This document shows positions 9,403 to 17,464 of a stretch of DNA of 64,000 nt, one piece after another (within the stretch, counting starts at the first letter, position 1; each line of letters opens with the position of its first letter). The translations under genes were made by a program, and so were the position numbers. Below the pieces are notes generated by a model that saw nothing but the letters and a program-made list of their open reading frames with translations, searched no databases and had not been told where the DNA came from. This DNA comes from an uncultured Phocaeicola sp. (GTDB lineage Bacteria; Bacteroidota; Bacteroidia; Bacteroidales; Bacteroidaceae): assembly GCA_944320855.1 (NCBI GenBank), contig CALUJF010000002.1:79741-143740 (forward strand). Direction: 5' to 3'.

Positions 9403-10179
9403 ATGATTAAAGCTATATTTTTCGACATCGACGGAACATTGGTTTCGTTCAAGACACACAGAGTACCGGAATCGACAAAACAGGCACTTAAAGAGTTAAG
9501 AGAAAAAGGTATAAAGATATTTATCGCTACAGGACGTCCGAAATTGCTTATAAACAATCTTGAGAACCTTGAATTCGACGGATATATAACCCTGAACGGA
9601 GCTCACTGCTTTACAGCCGACCACAAGGATATTTACAAAGGACTGATACCTGCCGAAGATATAGAAAGAGTTGTGGAATACACCAAGGAACACGACTATC
9701 CTTTCGTCTTTGTGCACGACAACCAATGGTTTATCACCAAAGTGGATAAAGCTGTAGAAGACATAGCCAAACTTATAGAGATTTCGATTCCTCCTGTAAA
9801 ACCGGGAGAAGAAGCACTCGGGAAAGACATTCTCCAGATTATGGGCTACTTCCCTACAGAAGCCGATGAAGAGATTTTCGGCAAGATACTTACTCACTGC
9901 GAAACGATGAGATGGCACCCTCTATTTGCAGATATCATAAACAGAGGCACAAGCAAAAGCCGCGGTATAGATGAAGTTATAAAGCATTACGGCATAAAAC
10001 TTGAAGAAACTATGGCTTTCGGTGATGGCGGAAACGATATCAATATGCTTGAACATGCAGGAATAGGTGTTGCCATGGACAATGCATCTGACACAGTAAA
10101 GGCTGCAGCCGACTATATCACTTCGTCTGTGGATGATGACGGCATCGTCAATGCTTTGAGGCATTTCAATATATTATAA
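9403..10179 (+). CDS. HAD superfamily phosphatase, Cof type
   Basis: The 258-residue protein has HAD motif I FFDIDGTLV at the N-terminus, an ATGRP motif II, a C2-type cap (about residues 85-190) and motif IV FGDGGNDINML, typical of Cof/YidA-type sugar-phosphate phosphatases. The substrate cannot be told. It stands alone between proB (divergent) and a convergent HTH gene. The 380 bases downstream hold a 22-bp-periodic palindrome array. Confidence 0.9.
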   Translation: MIKAIFFDIDGTLVSFKTHRVPESTKQALKELREKGIKIFIATGRPKLLINNLENLEFDGYITLNGAHCFTADHKDIYKGLIPAEDIERVVEYTKEHDYPFVFVHDNQWFITKVDKAVEDIAKLIEISIPPVKPGEEALGKDILQIMGYFPTEADEEIFGKILTHCETMRWHPLFADIINRGTSKSRGIDEVIKHYGIKLEETMAFGDGGNDINMLEHAGIGVAMDNASDTVKAAADYITSSVDDDGIVNALRHFNIL

Positions 10180-10283
10180 TAAAATTGAAGATGATGTGTC
10201 AAAAAATTTTGAACTCATAATTTAAAATTTGCGTTTCCACATAGAAACAATAATGTTACTTTGCTTAAAATTCTCTGTTGTCT

Positions 10284-10359
10284 GACAGCTGTCGAACAAT
10301 TGTTTGACACGTGTCAGTCGTACGTTTGACAGCTGTCGTCCATGTGTTTGACAGCTGTC
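10284..10359. repeat. array of four 10-bp palindromes spaced exactly 22 bp
   Basis: GACAGCTGTC occurs at 10284, 10328 and 10350 and the variant GACACGTGTC at 10306, so the four start points are exactly 22 bases apart. The half-step at 10295 holds another palindrome, AACAATTGTT. The array lies in the 382-base gap between the convergent HAD and HTH genes. The remainder of that gap shows no gene. Confidence 0.9.
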
Positions 10360-10561
10360 AAACAATATAGATTTACGCCCGTTTTGCATTGTTCTTCTTA
10401 TACATTAGGGAGGCATTTACAAATAAAACCAAAATCATCTATTTTCAAGCAGAAAGTTGTGTGTGTGTGAAAGATGTGAAAGTGAAATGAGGTATGATTT
10501 TTACTGATTTCGTTATTACATCATCATGAATCACCTAAATTTCAAGATAAATTTACCCTAA

Positions 10562-10786
10562 TTATTTATTCTCCTTTATTTGGGGATTCAATTCCACCGG
10601 TCCCACTTGACGACCGAAAAGACTGAGTACCTGATTTACCTTATCCATACGCAAGGTCTGTTTATCCTGTTCCAAATCACGCACAAAGCGCAGCCCTACT
10701 CCCGACTTGTCAGCCAAATCAACCTGAGTCAATCCGAACTGCCGACGCATCTCCTTTACGAAATCTGCTATTACCGTATATTCCAT
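10562..10786 (-). CDS. HipB-like HTH repressor (orphan antitoxin type)
   Basis: The 74-residue product is a single XRE helix-turn-helix (FGLTQVDLADKSGVGLRFVRDLE), like the HipB/y4mF antitoxin family. The start is set at ATG 10786 because a TATATTTG promoter box sits at 10806-10813 on the minus strand and longer readings would begin upstream of it. Three TATACCC-type palindromes surround the promoter, so autorepression is likely. No HipA kinase or other toxin gene is adjacent on either side, which is unusual for this family. It may be a remnant or a free-standing regulator. Confidence 0.82.
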   Translation of the reverse strand: MEYTVIADFVKEMRRQFGLTQVDLADKSGVGLRFVRDLEQDKQTLRMDKVNQVLSLFGRQVGPVELNPQIKENK

Positions 10787-10789
10787 AAT

Positions 10790-10890
10790 TATACCCTTTC
10801 GGGTACAAATATAATAATTCATTCGACTAATTATACCTTTTAGGGTATAATTTATCATTACAAATAGTTATTTATACCCAAACGGGTATA
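10790..10890 (-). promoter_or_regulatory. promoter with three TATACCC-N4/5-GGGTATA operators
   Basis: Inverted repeats lie at 10790-10807 (TATACCC TTTC GGGTACA), 10831-10850 (TTATACC TTTTA GGGTATAA) and 10873-10890 (TATACCC AAAC GGGTATA). A minus-strand TATATTTG box (10806-10813) sits beside the first. The layout suits cooperative autorepression by the HTH protein encoded immediately downstream. Confidence 0.78.
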
Positions 10891-10915
10891 GTAGAAATAA
10901 AAGTATTAATGAAAA

Positions 10916-11647
10916 TTAGAGTGCTAAAGTAAGTTTTGCCAGATAGTCATAATGCTCTCCGCTACATACAAGTTCAGTCTTGAAGCCGTACTGAGATGCA
11001 TAAAAATTCAGAGTTTCATAATCAATATACAACCACTTGAAGGACTCACCTTTTATCTGCTTATACTGCATACTGAATTCTATCTCACCATAATAATCGG
11101 CTGCCAAATCAATAAGCATACTTCCGTCCTCATCCTCAAACAGGTATTTCAAATCGCTCGAATCCATCAGAATACAGCCACCCGGATTCAACAGTTCTTT
11201 CATACGGGTGAAGAAAGCTTCCATATTCTGTAAAGAACCGATTATTCCGGAACCGTTCATTAGCATCAGTATAGTGTCATATCCTCCTACGAACGAAGGG
11301 TCAAACAAGTTTACCAGACGAGCATTGATACCGCTTTCCTCCATCACCTTGACAGAAAGCGGAGATATATCTATGGCCTCAACATCCTTACCCATATCCA
11401 GCAAGGCAACCGAATGACAGCCGCTACCGGCACCTACATCCAATATCTTACCCTCAGCCATGTCAAGAGCCTTTCTCTCCAGTTCAGGCATTTCGTCATA
11501 CTCACGAAACAGTGTATCAACAGGTATTTCGTCTTCATCAAACTGGGGCGAGAAAACTCTAAGCCTTCCGGCCTGACCTTTATCGAAGTAATCGTATATG
11601 GCATTTCCCATAGGGTCCTTGCCTGTTTCAAGTAGTGCGTAATTCAT
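10916..11647 (-). CDS. SAM-dependent methyltransferase
   Basis: This 243-residue class I methyltransferase has the SAM-binding motif ILDVGAGSGCHS (around residues 67-78), an acidic residue at the end of strand 2 (AIDIS) and a post-motif GGCILMDSSDL. The target molecule is not evident. ATG 11647 (MNYALLETG) is chosen because a TAACTTTG box at 11675-11682 on the minus strand would put transcription start downstream of the alternative ATG at 11707. It is divergent from argR and lies upstream of the HipB-like gene on the same strand. Confidence 0.82.
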   Translation of the reverse strand: MNYALLETGKDPMGNAIYDYFDKGQAGRLRVFSPQFDEDEIPVDTLFREYDEMPELERKALDMAEGKILDVGAGSGCHSVALLDMGKDVEAIDISPLSVKVMEESGINARLVNLFDPSFVGGYDTILMLMNGSGIIGSLQNMEAFFTRMKELLNPGGCILMDSSDLKYLFEDEDGSMLIDLAADYYGEIEFSMQYKQIKGESFKWLYIDYETLNFYASQYGFKTELVCSGEHYDYLAKLTLAL

Positions 11648-11674
11648 ATACCTTATTATTATATATTGTTTGTA

Positions 11675-11682
11675 CAAAGTTA
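11675..11682 (-). promoter_or_regulatory. putative -7 box of the methyltransferase gene
   Basis: On the minus strand this reads TAACTTTG. It lies 27 bases before the chosen ATG and decides between two in-frame starts. Confidence 0.5.
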
Positions 11683-11806
11683 CAAAAAACTTATACATAT
11701 ACCGCACGAATGATTATTTATGCACTCATTTCACATTTTTTACGAATAAAACCGCAAAAAAATCTGTTTTTATGCATGTATTACAATAAATAGATGTATA
11801 TTTGCG

Positions 11807-11814
11807 CTCATTAT
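11807..11814 (+). promoter_or_regulatory. putative -7 box of the arg operon
   Basis: TATATTTG lies 14 bases before the argR ATG. Upstream are two TTATGCA-like words (near 11720 and 11769) that could belong to ArgR sites, but no full ARG box is clear. Confidence 0.45.
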
Positions 11815-11828
11815 AGAATAATTATACA

Positions 11829-12305
11829 ATGAAAAGTAAGAGTACAAGGCTTGACGCCATAAAAATGATTATTTCCGTTAAAGAAATCGGAAGCCAGGAT
11901 GAACTTCTTCAGGAACTGACCAAAGAAGGATTCAGCCTTACGCAGGCTACACTTTCGAGAGACTTGAAGCAACTTAAAGTAGCCAAGGCTGCCAGCATGA
12001 ACGGAAACTATGTATACGTACTCCCGAACAATACCATGTACAAACGCATGGCAAATCCGCCGGGAGCAACGGAGATGATGCGCCATAACGGGTTCATGGG
12101 AATAGAGTTTGCCGGAAACATTGCGGTAATAAAGACAAGACCGGGATATGCAAGCAGTCTGGCATATGACATCGACGACCATAATTTCGTAGAGATATTA
12201 GGAACAATAGCAGGCGACGACACCATTATGATGGTAATCAGAGAAGGTTATTCGCGCCAGGATGTCACAGAAACTCTAAGACAAATCATACCTAACATTA
12301 ATTGA
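11829..12305 (+). CDS. argR: arginine repressor
   Basis: ArgR is a hexameric arginine-sensing repressor of arginine synthesis. The 158-residue product has the N-terminal winged helix with TQATLSRDLKQLKV (about residues 39-52) and the C-terminal oligomerisation/arginine-binding domain with GTIAGDDTIMMV. The length is normal. It heads a plus-strand series with a GNAT gene, argG, argC, argD and proC, so it probably controls its own operon. Confidence 0.95.
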   Translation: MKSKSTRLDAIKMIISVKEIGSQDELLQELTKEGFSLTQATLSRDLKQLKVAKAASMNGNYVYVLPNNTMYKRMANPPGATEMMRHNGFMGIEFAGNIAVIKTRPGYASSLAYDIDDHNFVEILGTIAGDDTIMMVIREGYSRQDVTETLRQIIPNIN

Positions 12306-12350
12306 AACAACTAATAAAAAATTATAGCTGAAGGAACAATATATAAAACG

Positions 12351-12920
12351 ATGGAAAAGGAAAAACAAATAGACGTAATGGTGGCAGACGCTTCACACGA
12401 AAAATATGTGGATTATATACTCGACACCATAAGAGAGGCTGCAAAAGTACGTGGAACAGGTATAGCAGAACGTACTCATGAATATGTAGCCACAAAAATG
12501 AAAGAAGGCAAAGCTATAATAGCATTGTGCGGAGATGATTTGGCAGGATTTACCTACATCGAGTCATGGGGAAACAAACAGTATGTAGCAACTTCCGGAC
12601 TTATAGTACACCCCAAATATCGTGGCCTGGGACTTGCAAAGAGAATCAAACATGCATCTTTCACCCTTGCACGTCTGCGTTGGCCTAAGGCAAAAATCTT
12701 CAGTCTTACTTCAGGAGCTGCCGTAATGAAAATGAATACAGAATTAGGCTATGTACCTGTAACATTCAACGAGCTTACAGACGATGAAGCTTTCTGGAAA
12801 GGATGTGAGGGTTGCATAAACCACGAAATTCTGATGGCCAAGAACAGAAAGTTCTGTATCTGTACAGCCATGTTATACGACCCTGCTCTTCATCAGGACG
12901 ACAAGATAAATAATTTCTAA
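12351..12920 (+). CDS. GNAT N-acyltransferase in the arginine operon
   Basis: The 189-residue protein has a GNAT fold with the acyl-CoA-binding motif VHPKYRGLGLAKRI (about residues 87-100) and a downstream GYVPVTF strand. It lies 45 bases after argR and 20 bases before argG, and no argA or argJ is seen. From context it is a candidate for the enzyme that acylates glutamate in the first step of arginine synthesis. Some Bacteroidetes use succinyl rather than acetyl intermediates, so the acyl donor is open. The function is inferred from position; only the fold is read from sequence. Confidence 0.75.
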   Translation: MEKEKQIDVMVADASHEKYVDYILDTIREAAKVRGTGIAERTHEYVATKMKEGKAIIALCGDDLAGFTYIESWGNKQYVATSGLIVHPKYRGLGLAKRIKHASFTLARLRWPKAKIFSLTSGAAVMKMNTELGYVPVTFNELTDDEAFWKGCEGCINHEILMAKNRKFCICTAMLYDPALHQDDKINNF

Positions 12921-12940
12921 AACTAAAAACTCACATATAT

Positions 12941-14146
12941 ATGGAAAAGAAAAAAGTAGTTGTAGCATTCAGCGGCGGTCTTGACACATCGTTCACTGTA
13001 ATGTATCTGGCAAAAGAAAAAGGATATGAAGTATATGCAGCCTGTGCAAACACAGGTGGTTTCAGCCCGGAACAGTTGAAACAGAACGAAGAGAATGCAT
13101 ACAAGCTTGGAGCTGTAAAATATGTAACTCTTGACGTAACTCAGGAATACTACGAAAAGAGTCTGAAATATATGGTTTTCGGAAACGTACTCCGTAACGG
13201 AACCTATCCTATATCTGTAAGTTCGGAACGTATCTTCCAGGCATTGGCCATTGCACGTTATGCAAACGAAATCGGTGCACACGCCATAGCTCATGGTTCT
13301 ACAGGAGCCGGTAACGACCAGGTTCGTTTCGACATGACTTTCCTTGTGATGGCTCCGGGTGTGGAAATCATCACTCTTACACGTGACATGGCTTTGAGCC
13401 GTGAATACGAAATCAACTACTTGAAAGAACATGGTTTCGAAGCAGACTTCACAAAACTGAAATACTCTTACAACGTGGGTATCTGGGGGACTTCTATCTG
13501 TGGTGGAGAAATCCTGGATTCTACTCAGGGATTGCCTGAAAGCGCATATCTGAAACAGGTTAATAAGACAGGTTCTGAAGAACTCAGACTTGAATTCAAG
13601 AAAGGTGAAATCTGCGCTGTAAACGGCGAGCACTTCGACGACAAGATTAAGGCTATCCAGAAGATAGAAGAAATCGGTGCCGCTTACGGTATCGGCCGCG
13701 ATATGCACGTAGGTGATACTATCATCGGTATCAAGGGACGTGTAGGATTCGAAGCCGCTGCTCCTATGCTTATCATCGGTGCACACAAGTTCCTCGAAAA
13801 ATATACTTTGAGTAAATGGCAGCAGTACTGGAAGGATCAGGTTGCCAACTGGTATGGTATGTTCCTCCACGAAAGCCAGTATCTGGAACCTGTTATGCGC
13901 GACATCGAAGCTATGCTTACAGAAAGCCAGCGTAACGTAAACGGTACAGTTATTCTGGAATTGCGTCCTTACTGCTTCTCAACTGTAGGCGTTGATTCTA
14001 AGGATGACCTCGTAAAGAACAAATTCGGTGAATACGGCGAAATGCAGAAAGGCTGGACTGCCGATGATGCAAAAGGATTCATCAAAGTTCTTTCTACTCC
14101 GCTCAGAGCTTACTATGCTAACCATAAAGACGAGGCGGACGTATGA
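12941..14146 (+). CDS. argG: argininosuccinate synthase
   Basis: ArgG joins citrulline and aspartate at the expense of ATP. The 401-residue sequence begins with the N-type ATP pyrophosphatase loop AFSGGLDTS (residues 9-17) and has the family motifs GSTGAGNDQVRFD and GRVGFEA. The argC start codon overlaps its stop by four bases, implying translational coupling. Confidence 0.97.
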   Translation: MEKKKVVVAFSGGLDTSFTVMYLAKEKGYEVYAACANTGGFSPEQLKQNEENAYKLGAVKYVTLDVTQEYYEKSLKYMVFGNVLRNGTYPISVSSERIFQALAIARYANEIGAHAIAHGSTGAGNDQVRFDMTFLVMAPGVEIITLTRDMALSREYEINYLKEHGFEADFTKLKYSYNVGIWGTSICGGEILDSTQGLPESAYLKQVNKTGSEELRLEFKKGEICAVNGEHFDDKIKAIQKIEEIGAAYGIGRDMHVGDTIIGIKGRVGFEAAAPMLIIGAHKFLEKYTLSKWQQYWKDQVANWYGMFLHESQYLEPVMRDIEAMLTESQRNVNGTVILELRPYCFSTVGVDSKDDLVKNKFGEYGEMQKGWTADDAKGFIKVLSTPLRAYYANHKDEADV

Positions 14147-15111
14147 TAAAAGTAGGAATTATAGGTGGTGCAGGATATACGGCAGGCGAACTTATTCGTC
14201 TGCTTATCAACCATCCTGAAGTAGAGATAGTATTTATCAACAGTTCCAGTAACGCCGGAAACAAGATTACAGAAGTTCACGAAGGTCTGTACGGCGAAAC
14301 CGAGCTTACATTTACAGACGAATTTCCATTGGACAAGATAGACGTTCTCTTCTTCTGTACAGCACATGGCGATACAAAGAAGTTCATGGACAGCCACAAC
14401 GTACCTGAAGACTTGAAGATTATCGACCTGTCTATGGATTATCGCATCAAGAGCGACGACCATGATTTCATCTACGGATTGCCGGAACTGAACAGACGCG
14501 CTATCTGCCATAGCAAGCATGTAGCCAATCCGGGATGTTTTGCCACTTGTATCCAGTTGGGGCTTCTGCCATTGGCAAAGAACCTGCTGCTCAACGATGA
14601 TGTCATGGTTAATGCCATCACAGGTAGTACAGGTGCCGGAGTAAAGCCGGGTGCTACAAGCCACTTCAGCTGGCGCAACAACAACATGAGCATCTACAAG
14701 CCGTTCCAGCATCAGCATGTACCTGAAATCAAGCAGTCACTCTGCCAGCTTCAGAACAGTTTCGATTCTGAGATAGACTTTATCCCTTACCGTGGCGACT
14801 TCGCACGAGGTATCTTCGCTACAATAGTAGTAAAGACCAAAGTTGAACTTGCAGAACTGGTAAAGATGTATGAAGACTATTATGCTGAAGATTCTTTCGT
14901 ACACATTGTTGAAAAGAATATCGACTTGAAACAGGTAGTAAACACCAACAAGTGTCTGCTCCACTTAGAGAAACATGGCGACAAGCTTCTAATCATCTCA
15001 TGTATCGACAATCTGCTGAAAGGTGCAAGCGGTCAGGCTGTGCATAACATGAACCTGATGTTCAACCTTGAGGAAACAGTGGGACTGAGATTGAAACCAA
15101 GTGCGTTTTAG
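14143..15111 (+). CDS. argC: N-acyl-gamma-glutamyl-phosphate reductase
   Basis: ArgC reduces the acylated gamma-glutamyl phosphate with NADPH. The 322-residue product has the dinucleotide loop GIIGGAGYTAGE (6-17) and the catalytic cysteine in NPGCFAT (Cys132). The ATGA overlap with argG shows tight coupling. Behind it lies a 262-base A+T-rich repeat region before argD. Whether the natural substrate is acetylated or succinylated cannot be read from the sequence. Confidence 0.96.
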   Translation: MIKVGIIGGAGYTAGELIRLLINHPEVEIVFINSSSNAGNKITEVHEGLYGETELTFTDEFPLDKIDVLFFCTAHGDTKKFMDSHNVPEDLKIIDLSMDYRIKSDDHDFIYGLPELNRRAICHSKHVANPGCFATCIQLGLLPLAKNLLLNDDVMVNAITGSTGAGVKPGATSHFSWRNNNMSIYKPFQHQHVPEIKQSLCQLQNSFDSEIDFIPYRGDFARGIFATIVVKTKVELAELVKMYEDYYAEDSFVHIVEKNIDLKQVVNTNKCLLHLEKHGDKLLIISCIDNLLKGASGQAVHNMNLMFNLEETVGLRLKPSAF

Positions 15112-15370
15112 TTAATGAATAATTAAAAATTAAGAATTAAAAATTGCTCATGAGTCCATTACAAAAAGTCTTTTCCATAACAGACCTAAAGGATGGCAAA
15201 ACTGAAAAATGTACTTTTTAAAGTGGACTCAATAATTATTAAGGATTAAACTCTTAATTATTAATTTTTAATTCTTAATTGATTAAACCCTCAGTTCTTA
15301 ATTATTAATTTTTAATTCTTAATTGATTAAACCCTCAGTTCTTAATTATTAATTTTTAATTCTTAATTAG
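15112..15370. repeat. A+T-rich intergenic region with a 44-bp tandem repeat
   Basis: The word CTTAATTATTAATTTTTAAT begins at 15253, 15297 and 15341, giving about 2.7 copies of a 44-bp unit that includes GATTAAACCCTCAGTT. An inverted copy of its A+T-rich part (AATTAAAAATTAAGAATT) lies at about 15121-15145, so the ends could fold together. No gene is seen between argC and argD. Confidence 0.8.
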
Positions 15371-15373
15371 ATT

Positions 15374-16498
15374 ATGACCCTCTTCGACGTATATCCCCTT
15401 TTCGACGTAAACATCGTGAAAGGCAAAGGCTGTCACGTATGGGACGCGAAAGGGAATGAATATCTTGACCTGTACGGAGGACATGCCGTTATATCAATAG
15501 GACATGCCCATCCGCACTACGTGGAAGCCGTAAGCAATCAGGTAGCTAAGTTAGGCTTCTACTCAAACTCCGTAATCAATACACTCCAGAAGGACCTTGC
15601 AGAAAAACTCGGAGCTATGTGTGGTTACGATGATTATCAGCTGTTTCTAATCAACTCCGGTGCTGAAGCCAACGAAAACGCATTGAAATTAGCTTCATTC
15701 TATAACGGACGCACAAGAGTCATTTCATTTGCAAAGGCTTTCCACGGACGTACTTCACTGGCTGTGGAAGTGACAAACAATCCTAAAATCATTGCTCCGA
15801 TAAACGATAACGGACATGTAACATATCTCCCTCTAAACGATACAGAAGCTGTAAAGGCCGAACTTTCAAAGGGTGACGTATGCGCTGTTATCATCGAAGG
15901 AATACAGGGTGTGGGCGGTATTCAGGTGCCAAACACTGAGTTCATGAAAGAACTTCGCCGTGCATGTGACGAGACAAACACTGTACTTATCCTTGACGAA
16001 ATACAGTCGGGGTACGGAAGAAGCGGTAAGTTCTTCGCTCACCAGCACATGGGTATCAAGCCGGATATGATTACTGTAGCCAAAGGTATTGCAAACGGTT
16101 TCCCTATGGCTGCCGTACTTATCAGCCCTAAGTTCACTCCGGTATATGGACAGCTTGGTACTACTTTCGGAGGCAATCACTTAGGATGTGCCGCAGCAAT
16201 AGCAGTTCTCGATGTGATGAAGGAAGAAAACCTTATCGAGAATGCTGCAAAAGTAGGTGCGCACCTTATGGAAGAACTCAAATCCTTCAAGGGAATAAAG
16301 GAACTTCGCGGACTCGGACTTATGATTGGTATGGAGTTTGAAGAGCCTATCAAGGAAATCCGCAGCAAACTTCTTTTCGAACAGAAAGTGTTTACCGGTG
16401 TCAGCGGAACAAATGTTATCCGTCTGTTGCCTCCTCTCTGTCTGAGTATGGCAGAAGCTGACGACTTCCTGGAAAGACTTCACAATGTAATTAAATAA
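15374..16498 (+). CDS. argD: acetylornithine/succinylornithine aminotransferase
   Basis: This PLP enzyme transaminates the acylated glutamate semialdehyde in arginine synthesis. The 374-residue class III aminotransferase shows NSGAEANENALKLA, the cofactor-binding Asp in LILDEIQSGYGR (Asp208) and the PLP lysine in TVAKGIANG (Lys237). It is separated from argC by a repeat region but is on the same strand. Its first ATG directly follows the last repeat copy. Confidence 0.94.
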   Translation: MTLFDVYPLFDVNIVKGKGCHVWDAKGNEYLDLYGGHAVISIGHAHPHYVEAVSNQVAKLGFYSNSVINTLQKDLAEKLGAMCGYDDYQLFLINSGAEANENALKLASFYNGRTRVISFAKAFHGRTSLAVEVTNNPKIIAPINDNGHVTYLPLNDTEAVKAELSKGDVCAVIIEGIQGVGGIQVPNTEFMKELRRACDETNTVLILDEIQSGYGRSGKFFAHQHMGIKPDMITVAKGIANGFPMAAVLISPKFTPVYGQLGTTFGGNHLGCAAAIAVLDVMKEENLIENAAKVGAHLMEELKSFKGIKELRGLGLMIGMEFEEPIKEIRSKLLFEQKVFTGVSGTNVIRLLPPLCLSMAEADDFLERLHNVIK

Positions 16499-16504
16499 GT
16501 TAAC

Positions 16505-16605
16505 AAGGCTTCAGTTACGAGTTGACAAGGCTCTCCATCCGGGTGGAACCAACGGTCAGGGAAGCTAAACCTTGTCAACTTGTTAACTTGTAACCTAACA
16601 AAAAA
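16505..16605. repeat. dispersed palindromic intergenic repeat, copy 1
   Basis: This copy contains CAAGGCTCTCCATCCGGGTGG and, on the other side, AACCTTGTCAACTTGTTAAC. It is a diverged member of the family also seen at 20.6, 22.6 and 23.3 kb. It fills the gap between argD and proC. Confidence 0.7.
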
Positions 16606-16610
16606 CAAGT

Positions 16611-17387
16611 ATGAAAATAGCAATTATCGGTGCAGGAAATATGGGCGGTGCTATAGCACGCGGCCTGGCACACGGACAGTATATAGACGCAAGCGACATA
16701 ACAGTGTCGAATCCGAGCAATGCAAAGTTGGAGAAACTGAAGGAAGAATATCCCGAAATCAATACGACAAACAGTAATAAGGAAGCTGCCGACGGTGCAG
16801 ACATAGTAGTCCTTGCTGTCAAGCCGTGGAAGATGGAGGAGGTGCTCAAACCTTTACGTCTGCGCCAGCCACAGATTCTTGTATCTGTAGCAGCAGGACT
16901 TACTTTCGAAGATTTGGCACATTTCGTAGACCCGGAGATGCCTATTTTCCGCGTCATTCCCAATACAGCCATTGCAATAAACGAAAGTCTGACCCTCGTT
17001 GCATCAAGAAATGCTTCTGCCGAGCAGATTGACATTATGATGAAACTGTTCAACGAGATGGGAGTTGCGGTCCTGATAGAAGAAAAGCTCTTCCCTGCAG
17101 GTACAGCCCTCACTTCATGCGGAATTGCATATGTACTGAAATACGTGCAGGCAGCCATGCAGGCAGGAATCGAATTGGGATTCAAACCTCAGGAAGCCAA
17201 GAAAATGGTAGCACAGACTATGCTTGGTGCGGCACAGATTCTTCTGAAAGACGATTCGTCACATCCGGCCACAGAGATAGAAAAGGTGACTACTCCGGGA
17301 GGAATCACAATCAAAGGCCTGAACCGTCTCGAACACGAAGGTTTCACCTCTGCTGTGATAAATGCTATTAAAGAAAGCTGTATCTGA
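16611..17387 (+). CDS. proC: pyrroline-5-carboxylate reductase
   Basis: ProC reduces pyrroline-5-carboxylate to proline. The 258-residue product has the Rossmann motif IIGAGNMGGAIARG at the N-terminus, AVKPWKM, and the family signature PGGITIKGLNRLE near the C-terminus. It follows argD after a repeat-filled gap. With proB upstream it supplies two of the three proline steps in this region. Confidence 0.95.
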   Translation: MKIAIIGAGNMGGAIARGLAHGQYIDASDITVSNPSNAKLEKLKEEYPEINTTNSNKEAADGADIVVLAVKPWKMEEVLKPLRLRQPQILVSVAAGLTFEDLAHFVDPEMPIFRVIPNTAIAINESLTLVASRNASAEQIDIMMKLFNEMGVAVLIEEKLFPAGTALTSCGIAYVLKYVQAAMQAGIELGFKPQEAKKMVAQTMLGAAQILLKDDSSHPATEIEKVTTPGGITIKGLNRLEHEGFTSAVINAIKESCI

Positions 17388-17431
17388 AAATAACTTGACA
17401 TACATCAATACACCATATTGAAAGAATGACG

Positions 17432-17439
17432 TAACTTTG
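17432..17439 (+). promoter_or_regulatory. putative -7 box of the MATE exporter gene
   Basis: TAACTTTG lies 25 bases before the GTG start at 17465. No convincing -33 element is seen. Confidence 0.45.
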
Positions 17440-17464
17440 CAGCGGAAAAAATTCTGACAAGAAA

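Noticed and set aside
10284-10359. CRISPR array.
   Set aside because: The repeats are 10-bp palindromes with 12-base intervals, far too short for repeat-spacer units, and no cas genes are nearby. The same applies to the arrays at 19.6 and 26.1 kb.
16540-16570. A GGGTGGAACC word resembling the T-box antiterminator motif upstream of proC.
   Set aside because: It is a diverged form of the CCATCCGGATGG centre of the dispersed repeat family, there is no specifier stem or terminator pair, and T-boxes are not expected in Bacteroidetes.
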